A stretch of DNA of 38,206 nt, taken from Pseudomonadota bacterium (GTDB lineage: Bacteria > Pseudomonadota > Gammaproteobacteria > Burkholderiales > JABEVD01). Each line of letters begins with the position of its first letter. Positions within the stretch are counted from its first letter, which is position 1. The position numbers were made by a program, and so were the translations under genes. Below the pieces are notes generated by a model, which did not search any database, was not told where the DNA came from, and saw only the letters and a list, made by a program, of their open reading frames with translations. Below are positions 10,394 to 21,682 of this stretch, in pieces. Location: positions 1-38,206 of the forward strand of contig JAJZQY010000012.1 of the NCBI GenBank assembly GCA_021806605.1, written 5' to 3'.

Positions 10394-10971
10394 TACGGAT
10401 CAATCTTCTCCCGCATCGCGAACGAAGGCGGGTCGCGCAGCAAAAGCAAATCGCCATCCTTGCCGGGATGACGGCAGCTCTGGGGCTCATGATCGTCTTC
10501 GCAGTTCATGTCGCCATCAATTCCAGGATCGATTACCAGAAGGCAAGGAACAGCTACCTGAAGCAGCAGATTGCCATCCTCGACCATCAAATCGCGCAAA
10601 TCAGAAAACTCAAGGAGCAGACTCGGGCCCTGCTCGCCAGGAAGCAGGTCGTGGAGAAATTGCAGGACAACCGTTCCGAGGTGGTTCATTTGCTCGATCA
10701 GCTGGCAAGGCGGCTTCCGGAAGGCACCTACCTCAAATCGCTGCGTGAAGACACGAAAGGCAATGTCACGAAAATCCAGCTGACCGGCTATGCCGAATCG
10801 AATGCGCGAGTTTCCACATTGATGCGCAATCTGGACGATTCCCCCTGGATGGCCGCTCCCGACCTCGTGGAAATTCACAGCGTCACGGTCAACAACCGCC
10901 GGCTCAGCGAATTCAGCTTGTTCCTTACGCTAGCGCACAAGACCGGCCCGGCAACCCCGCCAGGAAACTGA
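10390..10971 (+). CDS. pilN: Type IV pilus inner membrane protein PilN
   Basis: PilN is a bitopic inner-membrane protein of the pilus alignment complex. The 193-residue protein begins MIRINLLPHRERRR; the INLLP motif is the short cytoplasmic peptide that binds PilM. One membrane helix follows at about residues 22-42. A coiled-coil stretch (about 47-95, rich in K, Q, R and L) leads to a periplasmic ferredoxin-like domain that pairs with PilO. The ATG overlaps the pilM stop (ATGA). Two bases separate its stop from the start of pilO. Confidence 0.96.
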   Translation: MIRINLLPHRERRRVAQQKQIAILAGMTAALGLMIVFAVHVAINSRIDYQKARNSYLKQQIAILDHQIAQIRKLKEQTRALLARKQVVEKLQDNRSEVVHLLDQLARRLPEGTYLKSLREDTKGNVTKIQLTGYAESNARVSTLMRNLDDSPWMAAPDLVEIHSVTVNNRRLSEFSLFLTLAHKTGPATPPGN

Positions 10972-10973
10972 CC

Positions 10974-11591
10974 ATGAATCTCGACGAATTCAAGAAACTG
11001 AATTTGAAAGATCCCGGCTCCTGGCCATGGACGCCCAAGAAGATGCTGCTCGGCGGGATCTTGCTGCTGATCCTTGTCCTCGGCTTTTTCCTGGACTGGA
11101 AGAGCCAGTGGGACGAACTCGACCGGGCCAAGCATGAAGAAGTGGAGCTGAAAAACACTTTCCTCGAGAAAAAGAAGGTTGCCGTCAATCTGGAATTTTA
11201 CCAGCGGCAGCTCAGGGAAATCGAAAAGTCTTTCGGGGCGCTCCTGAGACAGTTGCCCAATCGCTCTGAAATGGAAGCGCTTCTGGTCGACATCAACCAG
11301 GCCGGCCTGGGTCGCGGACTGCAGTTCGATCTCTTCAAGCCTGCCCAGAAGGAAAATGTGACGGAATTTTATGCCGAACTGCCGATCTCGATCAGGGTCA
11401 CCGGAAACTATCACGACATCGGGGCATTCGCCAGCGATCTCGCGCAGCTGCCCCGCATCGTCACCCTGAGCGACATCAACATCCTTCCGGGCAAGGAGGG
11501 GCTTCTGACGATGGATGCCATTGTCAGGACATACCGCTACCCGGACGAATCCGACCGGAAAAAGCAACCTGCGCCCAAGGACAAGAAATGA
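10974..11591 (+). CDS. pilO: Type IV pilus inner membrane protein PilO
   Basis: PilO forms the heterodimer with PilN that connects the inner-membrane platform to PilP. It has 205 residues: a short cytoplasmic N-terminus (MNLDEFKKLNLKDPGSWPW), one membrane helix at about 24-42, a coiled coil at about 44-85, and a periplasmic domain whose segments QAGLGRGLQFDLFKP and GNYHDIGAFASDLAQLPRIV are typical of the family. The C-terminal tail is lysine-rich. The gene is two bases after pilN and its stop overlaps the pilP start by four bases, as expected for proteins made in matched amounts. Confidence 0.96.
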   Translation: MNLDEFKKLNLKDPGSWPWTPKKMLLGGILLLILVLGFFLDWKSQWDELDRAKHEEVELKNTFLEKKKVAVNLEFYQRQLREIEKSFGALLRQLPNRSEMEALLVDINQAGLGRGLQFDLFKPAQKENVTEFYAELPISIRVTGNYHDIGAFASDLAQLPRIVTLSDINILPGKEGLLTMDAIVRTYRYPDESDRKKQPAPKDKK

Positions 11592-12094
11592 GAACCGCGC
11601 TGATGCTGATTCTCGCCCTCGCCCTTTCCGCCTGCGGACAGAGCGAATTCAGCGACCTCGAGGAATTCGTCAAAAATTCGGGAGCAAATTTGCGCGGCAA
11701 GGTCGAGCCCGTTCCCGAGGTCAAGCCCTACGAGCCGTTTGCTTACGACGATTTCGACCTGACCGATCCGTTCAATCCGAAAAAAATGGAGATCTCGAGA
11801 ACGGGGAAAGGCGGCGGACTACAGCCTGATCTCAATCGGCGCAAAGAGGCACTCGAATCCTTTCCGCTCGAGGGACTGCAAATGGTCGGCACGATCCGAC
11901 AAGGTGACAACATCTACGCCCTGATCAAGGCCCCCGACAACACCCTTTACCGCGTCGTCAGAGGCAACCACATGGGTCAGAATTTCGGCAAAATCGTCGA
12001 GATCACTGAGCAGGCGATCAAGATTCGGGAACTCGTCCAGGACAGCACAGGGGACTGGACCGAGAAAACCAGCACTCTGCAGCTGGTGAATTAA
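11588..12094 (+). CDS. pilP: Type IV pilus lipoprotein PilP
   Basis: PilP is an inner-membrane lipoprotein that bridges PilNO to the secretin PilQ. This 168-residue precursor has a signal peptide ending in the lipobox LSAC, so C16 should be the lipidated residue; the +2 residue is Gly. A disordered proline-rich linker (about 40-85) precedes the C-terminal beta-sandwich domain: LEGLQMVGTIRQGDNIYALIKAP, then YRVVRGNHMGQNFGKIVEI. The ATG overlaps the pilO stop. Eleven bases, including the sequence AGGAG, separate it from pilQ. Confidence 0.96.
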   Translation: MRTALMLILALALSACGQSEFSDLEEFVKNSGANLRGKVEPVPEVKPYEPFAYDDFDLTDPFNPKKMEISRTGKGGGLQPDLNRRKEALESFPLEGLQMVGTIRQGDNIYALIKAPDNTLYRVVRGNHMGQNFGKIVEITEQAIKIRELVQDSTGDWTEKTSTLQLVN

Positions 12095-12105
12095 CAGGAG
12101 CCCAC

Positions 12106-14223
12106 ATGAAGCAGCGATTATTCACCCAGATTCTCGGCCTGATGCTGAGCCTGTCACTTTCCGCGGCAGCAGCGGCATCCAACAGCATCAATTCCGTCGG
12201 GGTAGCCAACCTGGAGGGGGGCGGGCTCGTCGTCAAAATCGCCCTGAAGGAAAAATTGCCCGCTCTTCCCTCATCGTTTGCGATCAGCAACCCCACCCGC
12301 ATCGCCTTCGATTTCAAGGACACTGCCAGCTCCCTCGACAAAAATACCGTCGAAGTCGGCAAGGGCGCCTTGACCAGCATCAACATCGTGCAGGCCGGCG
12401 AGCGCACTCGACTCGTGATGAACCTCTTGCGCCCGGTCACTTACGAATCGAAGATCGATGGCAATAATCTGCTCGTCACGCTCCATGCGGTCAACGCAGG
12501 CACAGAAACCAGTTCGAGCACGCTTTTCGCAGCACCCGAACCCGGGGATCAAGTCCATGCCATCCGCGACATCGATTTCCATCGCGGCAAGAACGGGGAA
12601 GCCCGGGTCGAAGTCAATCTTTCCGACGCGAACACAGGCATCGACGTCAGCCGGCAGGGTACGGGAATCGTCATACAATTCATCAAGACTAAATTGCCGC
12701 GCAACCTCGAGCGCCGGCTCGACGTCGTCGACTTCGGCACGCCGGTCAACACCGTCGACACCTATGCGCAAGGCGACAACGTGAAAATGGTGATCGATCC
12801 CAGGGGACTTTGGGAGCAGTCCGCCTATCAAACAGACGACAAGTTCATTCTCGAAGTCAAGCCTGTTGCTGTCGACCCCAACAAGCTGGTTCAGGGCTCC
12901 AGACCTGGCTACAGCGGCAACAAGCTTTCGCTCGACTTCCGAAATACCGACGTGCGCTCGCTGCTTTTCGCCATCGCCGACTTCACCGGCCTCAACATCG
13001 TCATCAGCGATACCGTTTCAGGAAACCTGACATTGCGGCTCAAGGACGTTCCCTGGGACCAGGCGCTGGACATCATCCTGCAACAAAAGGGACTTGGCAT
13101 GACCAAGGTCGGCAATGTCGTGATGATCGCGCCCAGCGCGGAAATTGCAGCCAGGGCGAAACTCGACCTGGAGGGCAAGCAGAAGATTTCCGAGCTTGAG
13201 GAAACCCGCACCGAAAGCATTCAGCTCAATTACCAGAAAGCCACCGACGTACAGAAAATACTGGGGGACGAGAAGCAGCGGATACTTTCCAAGCGGGGCA
13301 GCGTGGTCGTCGACCCGATCACGAATACCCTGTTCGTGCAAGACACGCCTTCCAAACTCGAGGAAGTCAGGCAATTCGTCCAGAAAATCGACACCCCCGT
13401 GCGGCAGGTCATGATCGCAGCCCGGATTGTTGAGGCAACCAGCAACTTCGGCAAGAATCTCGGGGTGAAGCTCGGCTACTCCAACACCACAGGCGGAACG
13501 CCGCAAAACAGCGGAAATCCGGTAATCCAGCTCGGCGGAAGCCAAACTGCAGGCAGTGGCGCCCAAGGATTCGGCGGAACAAACACACCGACCTATGCCA
13601 ACAACACCAACGTCAACGTCCCTTTCTCCGCTCCGAGCATTCCGGGTGCACAAACCACGCCCGCCGGCGCGCTATCTTTCCTGCTGTTCAATTCCTCTGC
13701 GACAAAATTCCTCAATCTCGAAATCGATGCACTCGAAACCGATGGAACCGGCAAGATCATATCGAGTCCGCGCGTCGTGACTGCGAACAATGTCGAGGCC
13801 CTAATCGAATCGGGCCAGCAGATCCCTTATACTACGGCGACCGGCGGGGCAGTCGGTGTTCTGCCCGTGACGGCTTTTATCAAGGCAGTGCTGAGCCTCA
13901 AGGTGAAGCCGCAAATCACCCCGAACAACAACATCCTGATGGACCTTACAGTTACCCAGGACAGCGTATCCGGCACCGGAAACCCCCCGCCGATCAACAC
14001 CAAGAAAATCCAGACCCAGGTTCTGGTCGACAATGGCGGCACTGTGGTGGTGGGCGGAATCCATACCCAGAATACCAGCAACACGATCAACAAGGTCCCG
14101 CTGCTGGGCGACATCCCCTATCTGGGCGTCCTCTTCAGGGGCAATACACAAATCGACCAGAAGGACGAGTTGCTGATATTCGTTTCCCCGAAAGTAATGC
14201 AGAACAACCTCAACCAGCTTTGA
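12106..14223 (+). CDS. pilQ: Type IV pilus secretin PilQ
   Basis: PilQ forms the outer-membrane ring through which the pilus passes. It has 705 residues. A signal peptide of about 23 residues (ending AAAAAS) is followed by two AMIN peptidoglycan-binding domains (about 27-125 and 145-245), an STN domain at about 273-345, an N1-type domain (about 368-435) and the secretin domain to the C-terminus. VPLLGDIPYLGVLFRG near residue 663 is the secretin signature. A Gly/Ser/Asn-rich insert spans about 465-502. AGGAG stands 7 bases before the ATG. The gene lies directly before aroK (19-base gap), an order widespread in proteobacteria. Confidence 0.97.
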   Translation: MKQRLFTQILGLMLSLSLSAAAAASNSINSVGVANLEGGGLVVKIALKEKLPALPSSFAISNPTRIAFDFKDTASSLDKNTVEVGKGALTSINIVQAGERTRLVMNLLRPVTYESKIDGNNLLVTLHAVNAGTETSSSTLFAAPEPGDQVHAIRDIDFHRGKNGEARVEVNLSDANTGIDVSRQGTGIVIQFIKTKLPRNLERRLDVVDFGTPVNTVDTYAQGDNVKMVIDPRGLWEQSAYQTDDKFILEVKPVAVDPNKLVQGSRPGYSGNKLSLDFRNTDVRSLLFAIADFTGLNIVISDTVSGNLTLRLKDVPWDQALDIILQQKGLGMTKVGNVVMIAPSAEIAARAKLDLEGKQKISELEETRTESIQLNYQKATDVQKILGDEKQRILSKRGSVVVDPITNTLFVQDTPSKLEEVRQFVQKIDTPVRQVMIAARIVEATSNFGKNLGVKLGYSNTTGGTPQNSGNPVIQLGGSQTAGSGAQGFGGTNTPTYANNTNVNVPFSAPSIPGAQTTPAGALSFLLFNSSATKFLNLEIDALETDGTGKIISSPRVVTANNVEALIESGQQIPYTTATGGAVGVLPVTAFIKAVLSLKVKPQITPNNNILMDLTVTQDSVSGTGNPPPINTKKIQTQVLVDNGGTVVVGGIHTQNTSNTINKVPLLGDIPYLGVLFRGNTQIDQKDELLIFVSPKVMQNNLNQL

Positions 14224-14242
14224 AGTCAGGCTTGCCGGTCGA

Positions 14243-14767
14243 ATGGGTGCTGTCGACAATATCTACCTCGTCGGCCTAATGGGCGCGGGAAAAACCACCG
14301 TAGGCAAAATGCTCGCCAAGCAAACCGGAAAAATCTTCTATGATTCGGATCAGGAAATAAAGAGCAGGACAGGGGTGAGCATTTCCCACATCTTCGAAGT
14401 GGAAGGCGAATCGGGATTCAGGGCTCGCGAATCGGCCGTGCTTGAAGATCTGACCCGGCTGAGGAATGTCGTCCTTGCAACCGGCGGGGGAGCGATCATT
14501 TCCAAAGCAAACCGGAACCTGCTGAAGGAGCACGGAACAGTCATTTATCTGCGGGCATCCGTCGGCGATCTCTGGGCAAGGACCCGCCACGACAAGAACA
14601 GGCCGCTGCTTCAAACGGAAGATCCGCATGCCAAGCTTGCCGAGCTTTTCGCGGTGCGAGATCCGCTCTACCGGGAAATCGCCGATATCATCGTCGACAC
14701 CAGCAAACAGAGCGTCGGCAGCCTGGTAAACCATATTCTGCAACTCATTGGAAAAAGAAAATCCTGA
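14243..14767 (+). CDS. aroK: Shikimate kinase
   Basis: AroK phosphorylates shikimate at O3 with ATP in the chorismate pathway. The 174-residue length is normal. The Walker A motif [12 protein letters not shown] lies at residues 11-22. D34 and D36 of YDSDQEI form the substrate/magnesium site, and R60 falls in GFRARES. The shikimate-binding TGGGA and the lid arginine in RPLL are also present. The ATG at 14243 is chosen because homology starts at [11 protein letters not shown]; the upstream ribosome-binding site is weak. It lies between pilQ and aroB, and the aroB ATG follows its stop after a single base. Confidence 0.97.
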   Translation: MGAVDNIYLVGLMGAGKTTVGKMLAKQTGKIFYDSDQEIKSRTGVSISHIFEVEGESGFRARESAVLEDLTRLRNVVLATGGGAIISKANRNLLKEHGTVIYLRASVGDLWARTRHDKNRPLLQTEDPHAKLAELFAVRDPLYREIADIIVDTSKQSVGSLVNHILQLIGKRKS

Positions 14768-14768
14768 A

Positions 14769-15848
14769 ATGCATTCCCTGACAGTCGATCTCGACCATCG
14801 CAGCTATCCCATCCACATCGGCACGAATTTGCTGGAAAGGGCGGATCTCCTTTTGCCCACCTTGGCGCAGAAAAAAACGGCCATCGTCACCAACACGACC
14901 GTCGCCCCCCTTTACCTCGATCGACTGAGAAATGCGCTGGCGGGAGAAGGCGTCGAAAGCATTCCGGTCATTCTTCCCGATGGCGAGCAGTTCAAGAACT
15001 GGGAAACCCTGAATCTGATCTACGATGCCCTGCTGGAAAACCGATGCGAACGCAGCACCACGATCATCGCGCTCGGAGGCGGCGTGATCGGAGACATTTC
15101 AGGCTTCGCGGCGGCCACTTATCAGCGCGGGGTTCCTTTCATCCAGATACCTACCACGCTGCTCGCCCAGGTCGACTCCTCCGTCGGCGGGAAAACCGCA
15201 ATCAACCACCCCCTGGGGAAAAACATGATCGGCGCCTTCTACCAGCCGAAGCTGGTCCTTGCCGACATCGACACCCTGAACACGCTCCCCGTAAGGGAGC
15301 TGAAGGCGGGCATCGCCGAAATCATCAAATACGGTCTGATCCGGGATCTTCCCTTTTTCGAATGGCTGGAAAAAAACATGGAAGGGCTGCTCGAGCGCAA
15401 TTCCGAAATGTTGAGTTACGCCATCTCGCGCTCCTGCGAGAACAAGGCCCTCGTCGTCGCGCGCGATGAAAAGGAATCCGGGGAGCGCGCCCTGCTCAAC
15501 CTCGGGCACACTTTCGGTCATGCCATAGAAAACGGAATGGGTTACGGAAACTGGCTGCACGGCGAAGCCGTCGCTGCCGGGACCGTGCTTGCCGCGAAGC
15601 TTTCCCTCGAACTGGGCATGCTGGATGCGCCTGCGCTCGATCGCATCATCCGCCTTTTCGAGCGCGCAGGACTCCCCACTGTCGCGCCCGACATCGGCGT
15701 CGAACGCTATCTTCAACTCATGGAGCTCGACAAGAAAGTCGAGGGCGGGAAAATGCGCTTCGTCGTCCTGGAAAAAATCGGACAAGCCTGCGTCAAATCC
15801 GACATTCCCCTCAAAACGCTCTCCAGAGTGCTGGAAACCCATGGCTGA
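14769..15848 (+). CDS. aroB: 3-dehydroquinate synthase
   Basis: AroB cyclises DAHP to 3-dehydroquinate, the second step of the shikimate pathway, using NAD and a divalent metal. From the ATG at 14769 the protein has 359 residues, the usual size. A TTG at 14748 inside aroK would add seven residues outside the conserved region, so I prefer the ATG, which fits the family start ([15 protein letters not shown]). The NAD-binding [38 protein letters not shown], and metal-ligand segments [12 protein letters not shown] and WLHGEAV are intact. Its last eight bases overlap the start of the dNTPase gene. Confidence 0.97.
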   Translation: MHSLTVDLDHRSYPIHIGTNLLERADLLLPTLAQKKTAIVTNTTVAPLYLDRLRNALAGEGVESIPVILPDGEQFKNWETLNLIYDALLENRCERSTTIIALGGGVIGDISGFAAATYQRGVPFIQIPTTLLAQVDSSVGGKTAINHPLGKNMIGAFYQPKLVLADIDTLNTLPVRELKAGIAEIIKYGLIRDLPFFEWLEKNMEGLLERNSEMLSYAISRSCENKALVVARDEKESGERALLNLGHTFGHAIENGMGYGNWLHGEAVAAGTVLAAKLSLELGMLDAPALDRIIRLFERAGLPTVAPDIGVERYLQLMELDKKVEGGKMRFVVLEKIGQACVKSDIPLKTLSRVLETHG

Positions 15849-16974
15849 ACTCGCCCCCTACGCCGCAAACCCTCAAAGCAGCCGAGGCAGGCTCGTTCCG
15901 GAAGATCGCCCGGAAGGCCGCACCGAATTCCAGAGGGACCGGGACAGGATCATCCACTCATCCGCATTCCGACGACTGGAATACAAAACCCAGGTCTTCG
16001 TCAACCACGAAGGCGATCTATTCAGAACCCGCCTGACGCACAGCATCGAAGTCGCACAAATAGGCAGGTCCATAGCACGCAACCTTCGCCTCAATGAAGA
16101 CCTCGTGGAAGCCATCTCGCTTGCACACGATCTCGGCCACACCCCCTTCGGGCACGCGGGGCAGGACGCGCTCAACGAATGCATGCAATCCCATGGCGGA
16201 TTCGAACACAATCTGCAATCATTGCGCGTCGTGGATCTACTGGAAGAGCGCTATGGCGCATTCGACGGGCTCAACCTGAGCTTCGAAACGCGCGAGGGGA
16301 TACTCAAGCACTGTTCCGCGAAAAATGCCGCCTTGCTGGGAGAAATCGGGGCGCGCTTCCTGCAAAAAAGGCAGCCCGGCCTGGAAGCGCAGCTCGCCAA
16401 CCTCGCCGACGAAATCGCCTACAACAACCACGATGTCGATGACGGATTGCGCTCCGGGCTGATCACGCTCGACCAGCTCTCCTCGGTATCCATTTTCGCA
16501 AAGCACTTCGAAACGGCAAAAGCTGCCTACCCTGAAATCATGGGGCGACGGCTGATCCATGAAACCGTCCGCCGCATGATCAATTCCCAGGTCATCGACT
16601 TGACGCAACAGAGCCTTGGCAACATCAGAGCAGCCCTGCCGAAAGACATCGATGAAGCGAGAGCCTTGCCGCCGCTCATCGGCTTCAGTCCGGAAATGCG
16701 CGAAGCGCAGCATGAACTCAAGCAGTTCCTGAGAACCCATCTTTATCAGCACTACAAGGTGACGCGCATGAGCGCCAAGGCACGGCGCATCGTGTCCGAT
16801 CTGTTTCATGCCTTCACTCGGGACAGTCGCCTCCTCCCGGCCCAGTTTCAGGAAAAGGCCGAAAAAGGCGACGATATCATGCGCGTCACTGCAGACTACA
16901 TCGCGGGAATGACCGACCGCTATGCCATCCGGGAACACCGCCGCCTGTTCGCCGTCGAAGAAATCCCCTTTTGA
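15841..16974 (+). CDS. dgt: dGTPase-like deoxyribonucleoside triphosphate triphosphohydrolase
   Basis: This 377-residue HD-domain protein belongs to the shorter dGTPase-like subfamily, which splits dNTPs into deoxynucleoside and triphosphate. The metal-binding residues are visible in order: [29 protein letters not shown] (the HD pair) and [14 protein letters not shown]. The N-terminal segment [27 protein letters not shown] is a family signature. The ATG overlaps the last eight bases of aroB in another frame. Substrate preference in this subfamily varies and cannot be read from sequence. It is the last gene of the run that begins at pilM; a 118-base gap follows. Confidence 0.93.
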   Translation: MAELAPYAANPQSSRGRLVPEDRPEGRTEFQRDRDRIIHSSAFRRLEYKTQVFVNHEGDLFRTRLTHSIEVAQIGRSIARNLRLNEDLVEAISLAHDLGHTPFGHAGQDALNECMQSHGGFEHNLQSLRVVDLLEERYGAFDGLNLSFETREGILKHCSAKNAALLGEIGARFLQKRQPGLEAQLANLADEIAYNNHDVDDGLRSGLITLDQLSSVSIFAKHFETAKAAYPEIMGRRLIHETVRRMINSQVIDLTQQSLGNIRAALPKDIDEARALPPLIGFSPEMREAQHELKQFLRTHLYQHYKVTRMSAKARRIVSDLFHAFTRDSRLLPAQFQEKAEKGDDIMRVTADYIAGMTDRYAIREHRRLFAVEEIPF

Positions 16975-17092
16975 GGTTCGTGGTTGAAGTGATTCTGCGG
17001 AAAAGGTAGAATCAAAAACTTTCCCTTGTAGATACGGGGGTTGCAGGGCCGTCAGGTCCTGCTTTCGATAGCTTATTGATAAGAGGTAGAAC
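16975..17092 (+). other. Leader region of gltB
   Basis: The gap holds two small inverted repeats: GATTCT 16991-16996 with AGAATC 17008-17013, and GCAGGG 17053-17058 region with TCCTGC about 10 bases downstream (one G-T wobble). Neither is followed by a T run. I could not settle on a convincing -35/-10 pair. AAGAGGT at 17081-17087 serves as the gltB ribosome-binding site. Confidence 0.3.
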
Positions 17093-20000
17093 TTGAGCCA
17101 CTTGACGTTGCCGGAAAGGCAGGGTTTGTACGATCCAGGTTTCGAGCATGATGCATGCGGAGTGGGCTTTATCGCCCATATCAAGGGCATTAAAAGCCAC
17201 AGCATCGTCAGCCAGGGGCTTCAAATTCTCAAGAATCTCACTCACAGGGGTGCAACCGGCGCAGATCCGCTGGCAGGGGACGGCGCCGGGATATTGATCC
17301 AGATTCCGGATGCCTTCTTCAGGCAGCAATGCAGCTTCACCCTGCCGCCCCCTGGCGAATACGGCGTCGGGATGCTTTTCCTGCCCAGGAACGAAACGGC
17401 CAGAGCATCCTGCGAAGCGATCATAGCCCGGCATATCGCGGCAGAGGGCCAGTCCCTGCTCGGCTGGCGCGACGTGCCCACCGACAACGCGGGGCTCGGG
17501 GAAGGGGTCAGGAAAGTCGAACCCTGCGTCCGCCAGGTTTTCATAGGCAGTGACGGCAAGGATGCAGACAGCTTCGAACGCCGCCTGTTCGTGATCCGCA
17601 AGAGCATCGAGCATGCGGTTGGAAGGCTGGCCCTGGAAGAAGCCTTCTATGTTCCCTCGATGTCATCGAGAACCCTTGTCTACAAGGGGATGCTTCTGGC
17701 CGACCAAGTGGGAGAGTATTATCCGGACCTCCGGGACGAGCGCGTCGTATCGGCACTCGCCCTCGTGCACCAGCGCTTCTCGACCAACACTTTCCCGACA
17801 TGGGATCTCGCCCACCCTTTCAGGATGATCGCGCACAACGGTGAAATCAACACCATGCGCGGCAACGTCAACTGGATGACCGCGCGGCACGAAGCCATGT
17901 CTTCCCCGATACTGGGAGAGGATCTCGAAAAAATCTGGCCGCTGATCGTCGAAGGCCAGTCCGATTCCGCCTGCTTCGACAATGCGCTCGAACTGCTCGT
18001 CGCAGGGGGCTACTCGCTGGCTCATGCGATGATGATGCTGATTCCGGAAGCCTGGGCCGGCAATCCGCTGATGGATGAAGCAAGGCGCGCCTTCTACGAA
18101 TACCATGCCGCCCTGATGGAGCCATGGGACGGCCCGGCCGCGGTCGCCTTCACCGATGGCAGGCAGATCGGGGCGACGCTGGACAGGAATGGCCTGAGGC
18201 CCGCGCGCTATCTGATTACCGACGACGACCTCGTGGTCATGGCTTCCGAAATGGGCGTGCTGAACATCCCCCCCAGCCGCATCGTCAAGAAATGGCGCCT
18301 GCAGCCCGGAAAAATGTTCCTGATCGACCTCGAGGCGGGTCGCATCATCGACGACCAGGAAATCAAGGACACCCTTGCCGCCCAAAAACCCTACGGGAAG
18401 TGGCTGGGCAATTCCAGGCTCCTGCTCTCGGAGCTGCCCGAAGTCGAACCCGAAACAGGCTTCACGGCCACGCTTCTCGACCGTCAGCAGGCCTTCGATT
18501 ACACCCAGGAAGACATCAAGTTCCTGATGCAGCCGATGGCTGCGACAGGCCAGGAAGCGACCGGCTCCATGGGGAACGATTCGCCGCTCGCCGTGATGTC
18601 GAACAAGCTCAAGCCCATTTACAATTACTTCAAGCAGCTCTTCGCCCAGGTCACGAACCCCCCGATCGACCCGATCAGGGAAGAACTGGTGATGTCTCTG
18701 GTTTCATTCATCGGGCCAAAGCCCAACCTGCTCGGCGTGGAAGACACCGAACCCCAGCCGCGACTGGAGGTGAGCCAGCCCGTCCTTTCGACCGCGGATT
18801 ATGAGAAACTCCGGAAAATTTCGGGGTTGACAAACGGGCGCTTCGTCTCCCGTGTTCTCGACATCTGCTACCCGTCCAGCCAGGGCGCTGCAGGAATGGA
18901 AGCCGCCCTGGCGGCGCTTTGCGATGCCGCGGAAAAATCGGTGCGCGAAGGCATCAGCATCCTGATTCTTTCCGACCGGGCCGTGAGCGAAAAGCATATT
19001 CCCATTCCAGCGCTGCTGGCCACCTCAAGCGTGCATCACCATCTCGTCAGGACCGGCCTGAGAACCAGCGCAGGGCTGGTGGTCGATACCGGATCCGCGC
19101 GCGAAGTGCACCATTTCGCGCTGCTTGCAGGGTACGGCGCTGAAGCCGTCCATCCCTGGCTCGCTTTCGAGACCATCGCGAACATGACTGAGCTTCTTCC
19201 CGGTGACCTTTCCCCCAGCGAAGCGAAGAAGCGCTTCATCAAGGCGGTATCGAAAGGGCTTCTGAAAGTCATGTCCAAAATGGGCATCTCGACCTACCAG
19301 TCCTATTGCGGCGCCCAGATTTTCGAAGCCGTCGGGTTGAATTCCGCATTCATCCAGCGCTATTTCCCCGGCACGTCCAGCAAGGTGGAGGGCATCGGCC
19401 TTGCCGAGGTCGCTGAAGAAGCGGCAGAAATTCATCGCCTCGCCTTCGGCGACTCTCCTTTGTACGAAAGCGCGCTCGATGTCGGCGGCGAATATGCTTT
19501 CAGGATCCGGGGAGAAGCCCATATGTGGACTCCGGAGAGCATCTCCAAACTGCAGCATGCAACCCGGTCCGGCAATTTCAAGACCTACAAGGAGTATGCC
19601 AAGCTCATCAACGATCAGAGCGAACAGCTGATGACCTTGCGCGGGCTTTTCGATATCCGCACCGGCAACCCCATCCCCCTGGATGAAGTCGAGCCTGCGC
19701 AGGAAATCGTCAAACGCTTCGCCACCGGGGCAATGTCTCTCGGCTCAATTTCCAAGGAAGCGCACAGCACGCTGGCGATCGCCATGAACCGGATCGGCGG
19801 CAAATCCAACACCGGCGAGGGCGGAGAAGATCCCGTCAGGTTCAAACCCTTGCCCAACGGCGATTCAATGCGCTCCGCCATCAAGCAGATCGCCGCAGGC
19901 CGCTTCGGCGTCAGCGCGGAATACCTGGTGAATGCCGATCAGCTGCAGATCAAGATGGCCCAGGGAGCGAAGCCTGGCGAAGGCGGGCAGCTGCCCGGGC

Positions 20001-21682
20001 ACAAAGTGAGCGAATACATCGCCAAGTTGCGCCATTCCGTTCCCGGAGTCGGGCTGATTTCCCCTCCCCCGCATCACGACATCTATTCGATCGAGGACCT
20101 CGCCCAACTGATTCACGATCTCAAGAACGTCAATCCCGAAGCGAGCGTCAGCGTCAAGCTGGTATCCGAAGTCGGGGTGGGCACTGTCGCGGCGGGGGTC
20201 GCCAAGGCGAAAGCCGACCATATCACGATCTCCGGTTACGACGGCGGAACTGGCGCAAGTCCCCTGAGTTCGGTCAAGCACGCCGGAACGTCGTGGGAAC
20301 TCGGACTCTCGGAGACACAGCAGACCCTGGTACTGAACCGTTTGCGCGGGCGGGTCGCCGTGCAGGTGGACGGCCAGATGAAAACCGGAAGGGACGTGCT
20401 GATCGGCGCGCTACTGGGCGCGGACGAATTCGGTTTTGCGACCGCCCCGCTCGTGGTCGAAGGCTGCATCATGATGCGCAAATGTCATCTCAACACCTGC
20501 CCGGTCGGGGTGGCTACACAGGACGAAACGTTGCGCAAGAAATTCACCGGTCAACCCGAACATGTCGTCAATTACTTCTTTTTCGTCGCCGAGGAAGTGC
20601 GCGAATACATGGCCAGCATGGGCATCAGGAAATTCGACGAGCTCATCGGAAGAACCGATCTGATCGATGTGCGTCGCGCCGTCAAGCACTGGAAGGCAAA
20701 GGGGCTGAATTTCGCCAAGGTGCTTCATCGGCCCGAGGTCCCTGCAAGCGTTGCGCGCTATCATCAGGAACACCAGGATCACGGCATCGACAAGGCCCTC
20801 GACCACAAGCTCATCCGCGAAGCGAGCGCAGCCCTCGAGAACCGCACCCAGGTCAGAATCGAGACTGAGATCTGCAACGTCAACCGTTCCGCAGGCGCCA
20901 TGCTTTCCGGCAAAGTGGCCAGGCAATATGGCCATGCCGGGCTTCCCGACGACACCATTCACGTGAAATTCAGGGGAACGGCAGGGCAAAGCTTCGGCGC
21001 CTTCCTGGCTGCAGGGGTCACCTTCGAACTGGAAGGCGATGGCAACGACTATGTCGGAAAAGGACTTTCCGGCGGCAGGATCGTGATCTATCCCGACAGC
21101 GCATGCAACATCGTGCCAGAAGAAAACATCATCGTCGGGAATACCGTGCTTTACGGTGCAATCAGCGGGGAAGCTTACTTCAGGGGCGTTGCCGGGGAGC
21201 GCTTCGCAGTGCGGAATTCCGGCTGCACCGCTGTCGTCGAAGGCCTGGGGGATCATGGCTGCGAATACATGACGGGCGGCGTCGTCGTGGTTCTCGGGCA
21301 AACCGGGCGCAATTTCGCCGCCGGGATGAGCGGGGGCATCGCCTATGTGCTCGACGAGCAGAACGACTTCGAACAGCGCTGCAACATGGCCATGGTCGAA
21401 CTTGAGCCGGTTCCCGAAGAAGATGCCAGCCTGGACCCCATCCAGCAGGGGGAACTCGAATCTCACGGAAAAGTCCGGGTGAACCATCTGGGGCAAAGCG
21501 ATGAAGCGCTGCTGCGCAAGCTGATTTCGAACCATTTTACCCACACGGGCAGCGCAAGGGCCGGGGACATACTCGACAACTGGTCTCAATACCTGCCCAA
21601 ATTCGTCAAAGTCATGCCGACCGAATACCGGCGTGCGCTTGCCGAAATGGGCAACAAAAAAGCCGCACTGGAGTCTGCGTAA
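17093..21682 (+). CDS. gltB: Glutamate synthase (NADPH) large subunit
   Basis: GltB makes glutamate from glutamine and 2-oxoglutarate with GltD. The 1,529-residue protein starts at a TTG: an in-frame TAG lies two codons upstream and AAGAGGT is well spaced, so no other start is likely. C22 ([13 protein letters not shown]) should become the N-terminal nucleophile after cleavage of a 21-residue propeptide. The class II amidotransferase domain (about 22-430) is followed by the central domain, the FMN/synthase barrel, and the glycine-rich GxGxG beta-helix near the C-terminus ([13 protein letters not shown]). The cysteines of the 3Fe-4S cluster lie in [16 protein letters not shown] at about residue 1125. 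The stop overlaps the gltD ATG by one base. Confidence 0.98.
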   Translation: MSHLTLPERQGLYDPGFEHDACGVGFIAHIKGIKSHSIVSQGLQILKNLTHRGATGADPLAGDGAGILIQIPDAFFRQQCSFTLPPPGEYGVGMLFLPRNETARASCEAIIARHIAAEGQSLLGWRDVPTDNAGLGEGVRKVEPCVRQVFIGSDGKDADSFERRLFVIRKSIEHAVGRLALEEAFYVPSMSSRTLVYKGMLLADQVGEYYPDLRDERVVSALALVHQRFSTNTFPTWDLAHPFRMIAHNGEINTMRGNVNWMTARHEAMSSPILGEDLEKIWPLIVEGQSDSACFDNALELLVAGGYSLAHAMMMLIPEAWAGNPLMDEARRAFYEYHAALMEPWDGPAAVAFTDGRQIGATLDRNGLRPARYLITDDDLVVMASEMGVLNIPPSRIVKKWRLQPGKMFLIDLEAGRIIDDQEIKDTLAAQKPYGKWLGNSRLLLSELPEVEPETGFTATLLDRQQAFDYTQEDIKFLMQPMAATGQEATGSMGNDSPLAVMSNKLKPIYNYFKQLFAQVTNPPIDPIREELVMSLVSFIGPKPNLLGVEDTEPQPRLEVSQPVLSTADYEKLRKISGLTNGRFVSRVLDICYPSSQGAAGMEAALAALCDAAEKSVREGISILILSDRAVSEKHIPIPALLATSSVHHHLVRTGLRTSAGLVVDTGSAREVHHFALLAGYGAEAVHPWLAFETIANMTELLPGDLSPSEAKKRFIKAVSKGLLKVMSKMGISTYQSYCGAQIFEAVGLNSAFIQRYFPGTSSKVEGIGLAEVAEEAAEIHRLAFGDSPLYESALDVGGEYAFRIRGEAHMWTPESISKLQHATRSGNFKTYKEYAKLINDQSEQLMTLRGLFDIRTGNPIPLDEVEPAQEIVKRFATGAMSLGSISKEAHSTLAIAMNRIGGKSNTGEGGEDPVRFKPLPNGDSMRSAIKQIAAGRFGVSAEYLVNADQLQIKMAQGAKPGEGGQLPGHKVSEYIAKLRHSVPGVGLISPPPHHDIYSIEDLAQLIHDLKNVNPEASVSVKLVSEVGVGTVAAGVAKAKADHITISGYDGGTGASPLSSVKHAGTSWELGLSETQQTLVLNRLRGRVAVQVDGQMKTGRDVLIGALLGADEFGFATAPLVVEGCIMMRKCHLNTCPVGVATQDETLRKKFTGQPEHVVNYFFFVAEEVREYMASMGIRKFDELIGRTDLIDVRRAVKHWKAKGLNFAKVLHRPEVPASVARYHQEHQDHGIDKALDHKLIREASAALENRTQVRIETEICNVNRSAGAMLSGKVARQYGHAGLPDDTIHVKFRGTAGQSFGAFLAAGVTFELEGDGNDYVGKGLSGGRIVIYPDSACNIVPEENIIVGNTVLYGAISGEAYFRGVAGERFAVRNSGCTAVVEGLGDHGCEYMTGGVVVVLGQTGRNFAAGMSGGIAYVLDEQNDFEQRCNMAMVELEPVPEEDASLDPIQQGELESHGKVRVNHLGQSDEALLRKLISNHFTHTGSARAGDILDNWSQYLPKFVKVMPTEYRRALAEMGNKKAALESA

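Noticed and set aside
20411..21589. Long open frame on the minus strand opposite gltB (392 codons)
   Set aside because: It lies wholly inside a certain gene, has no recognisable protein features, and such frames are common opposite GC-rich genes.
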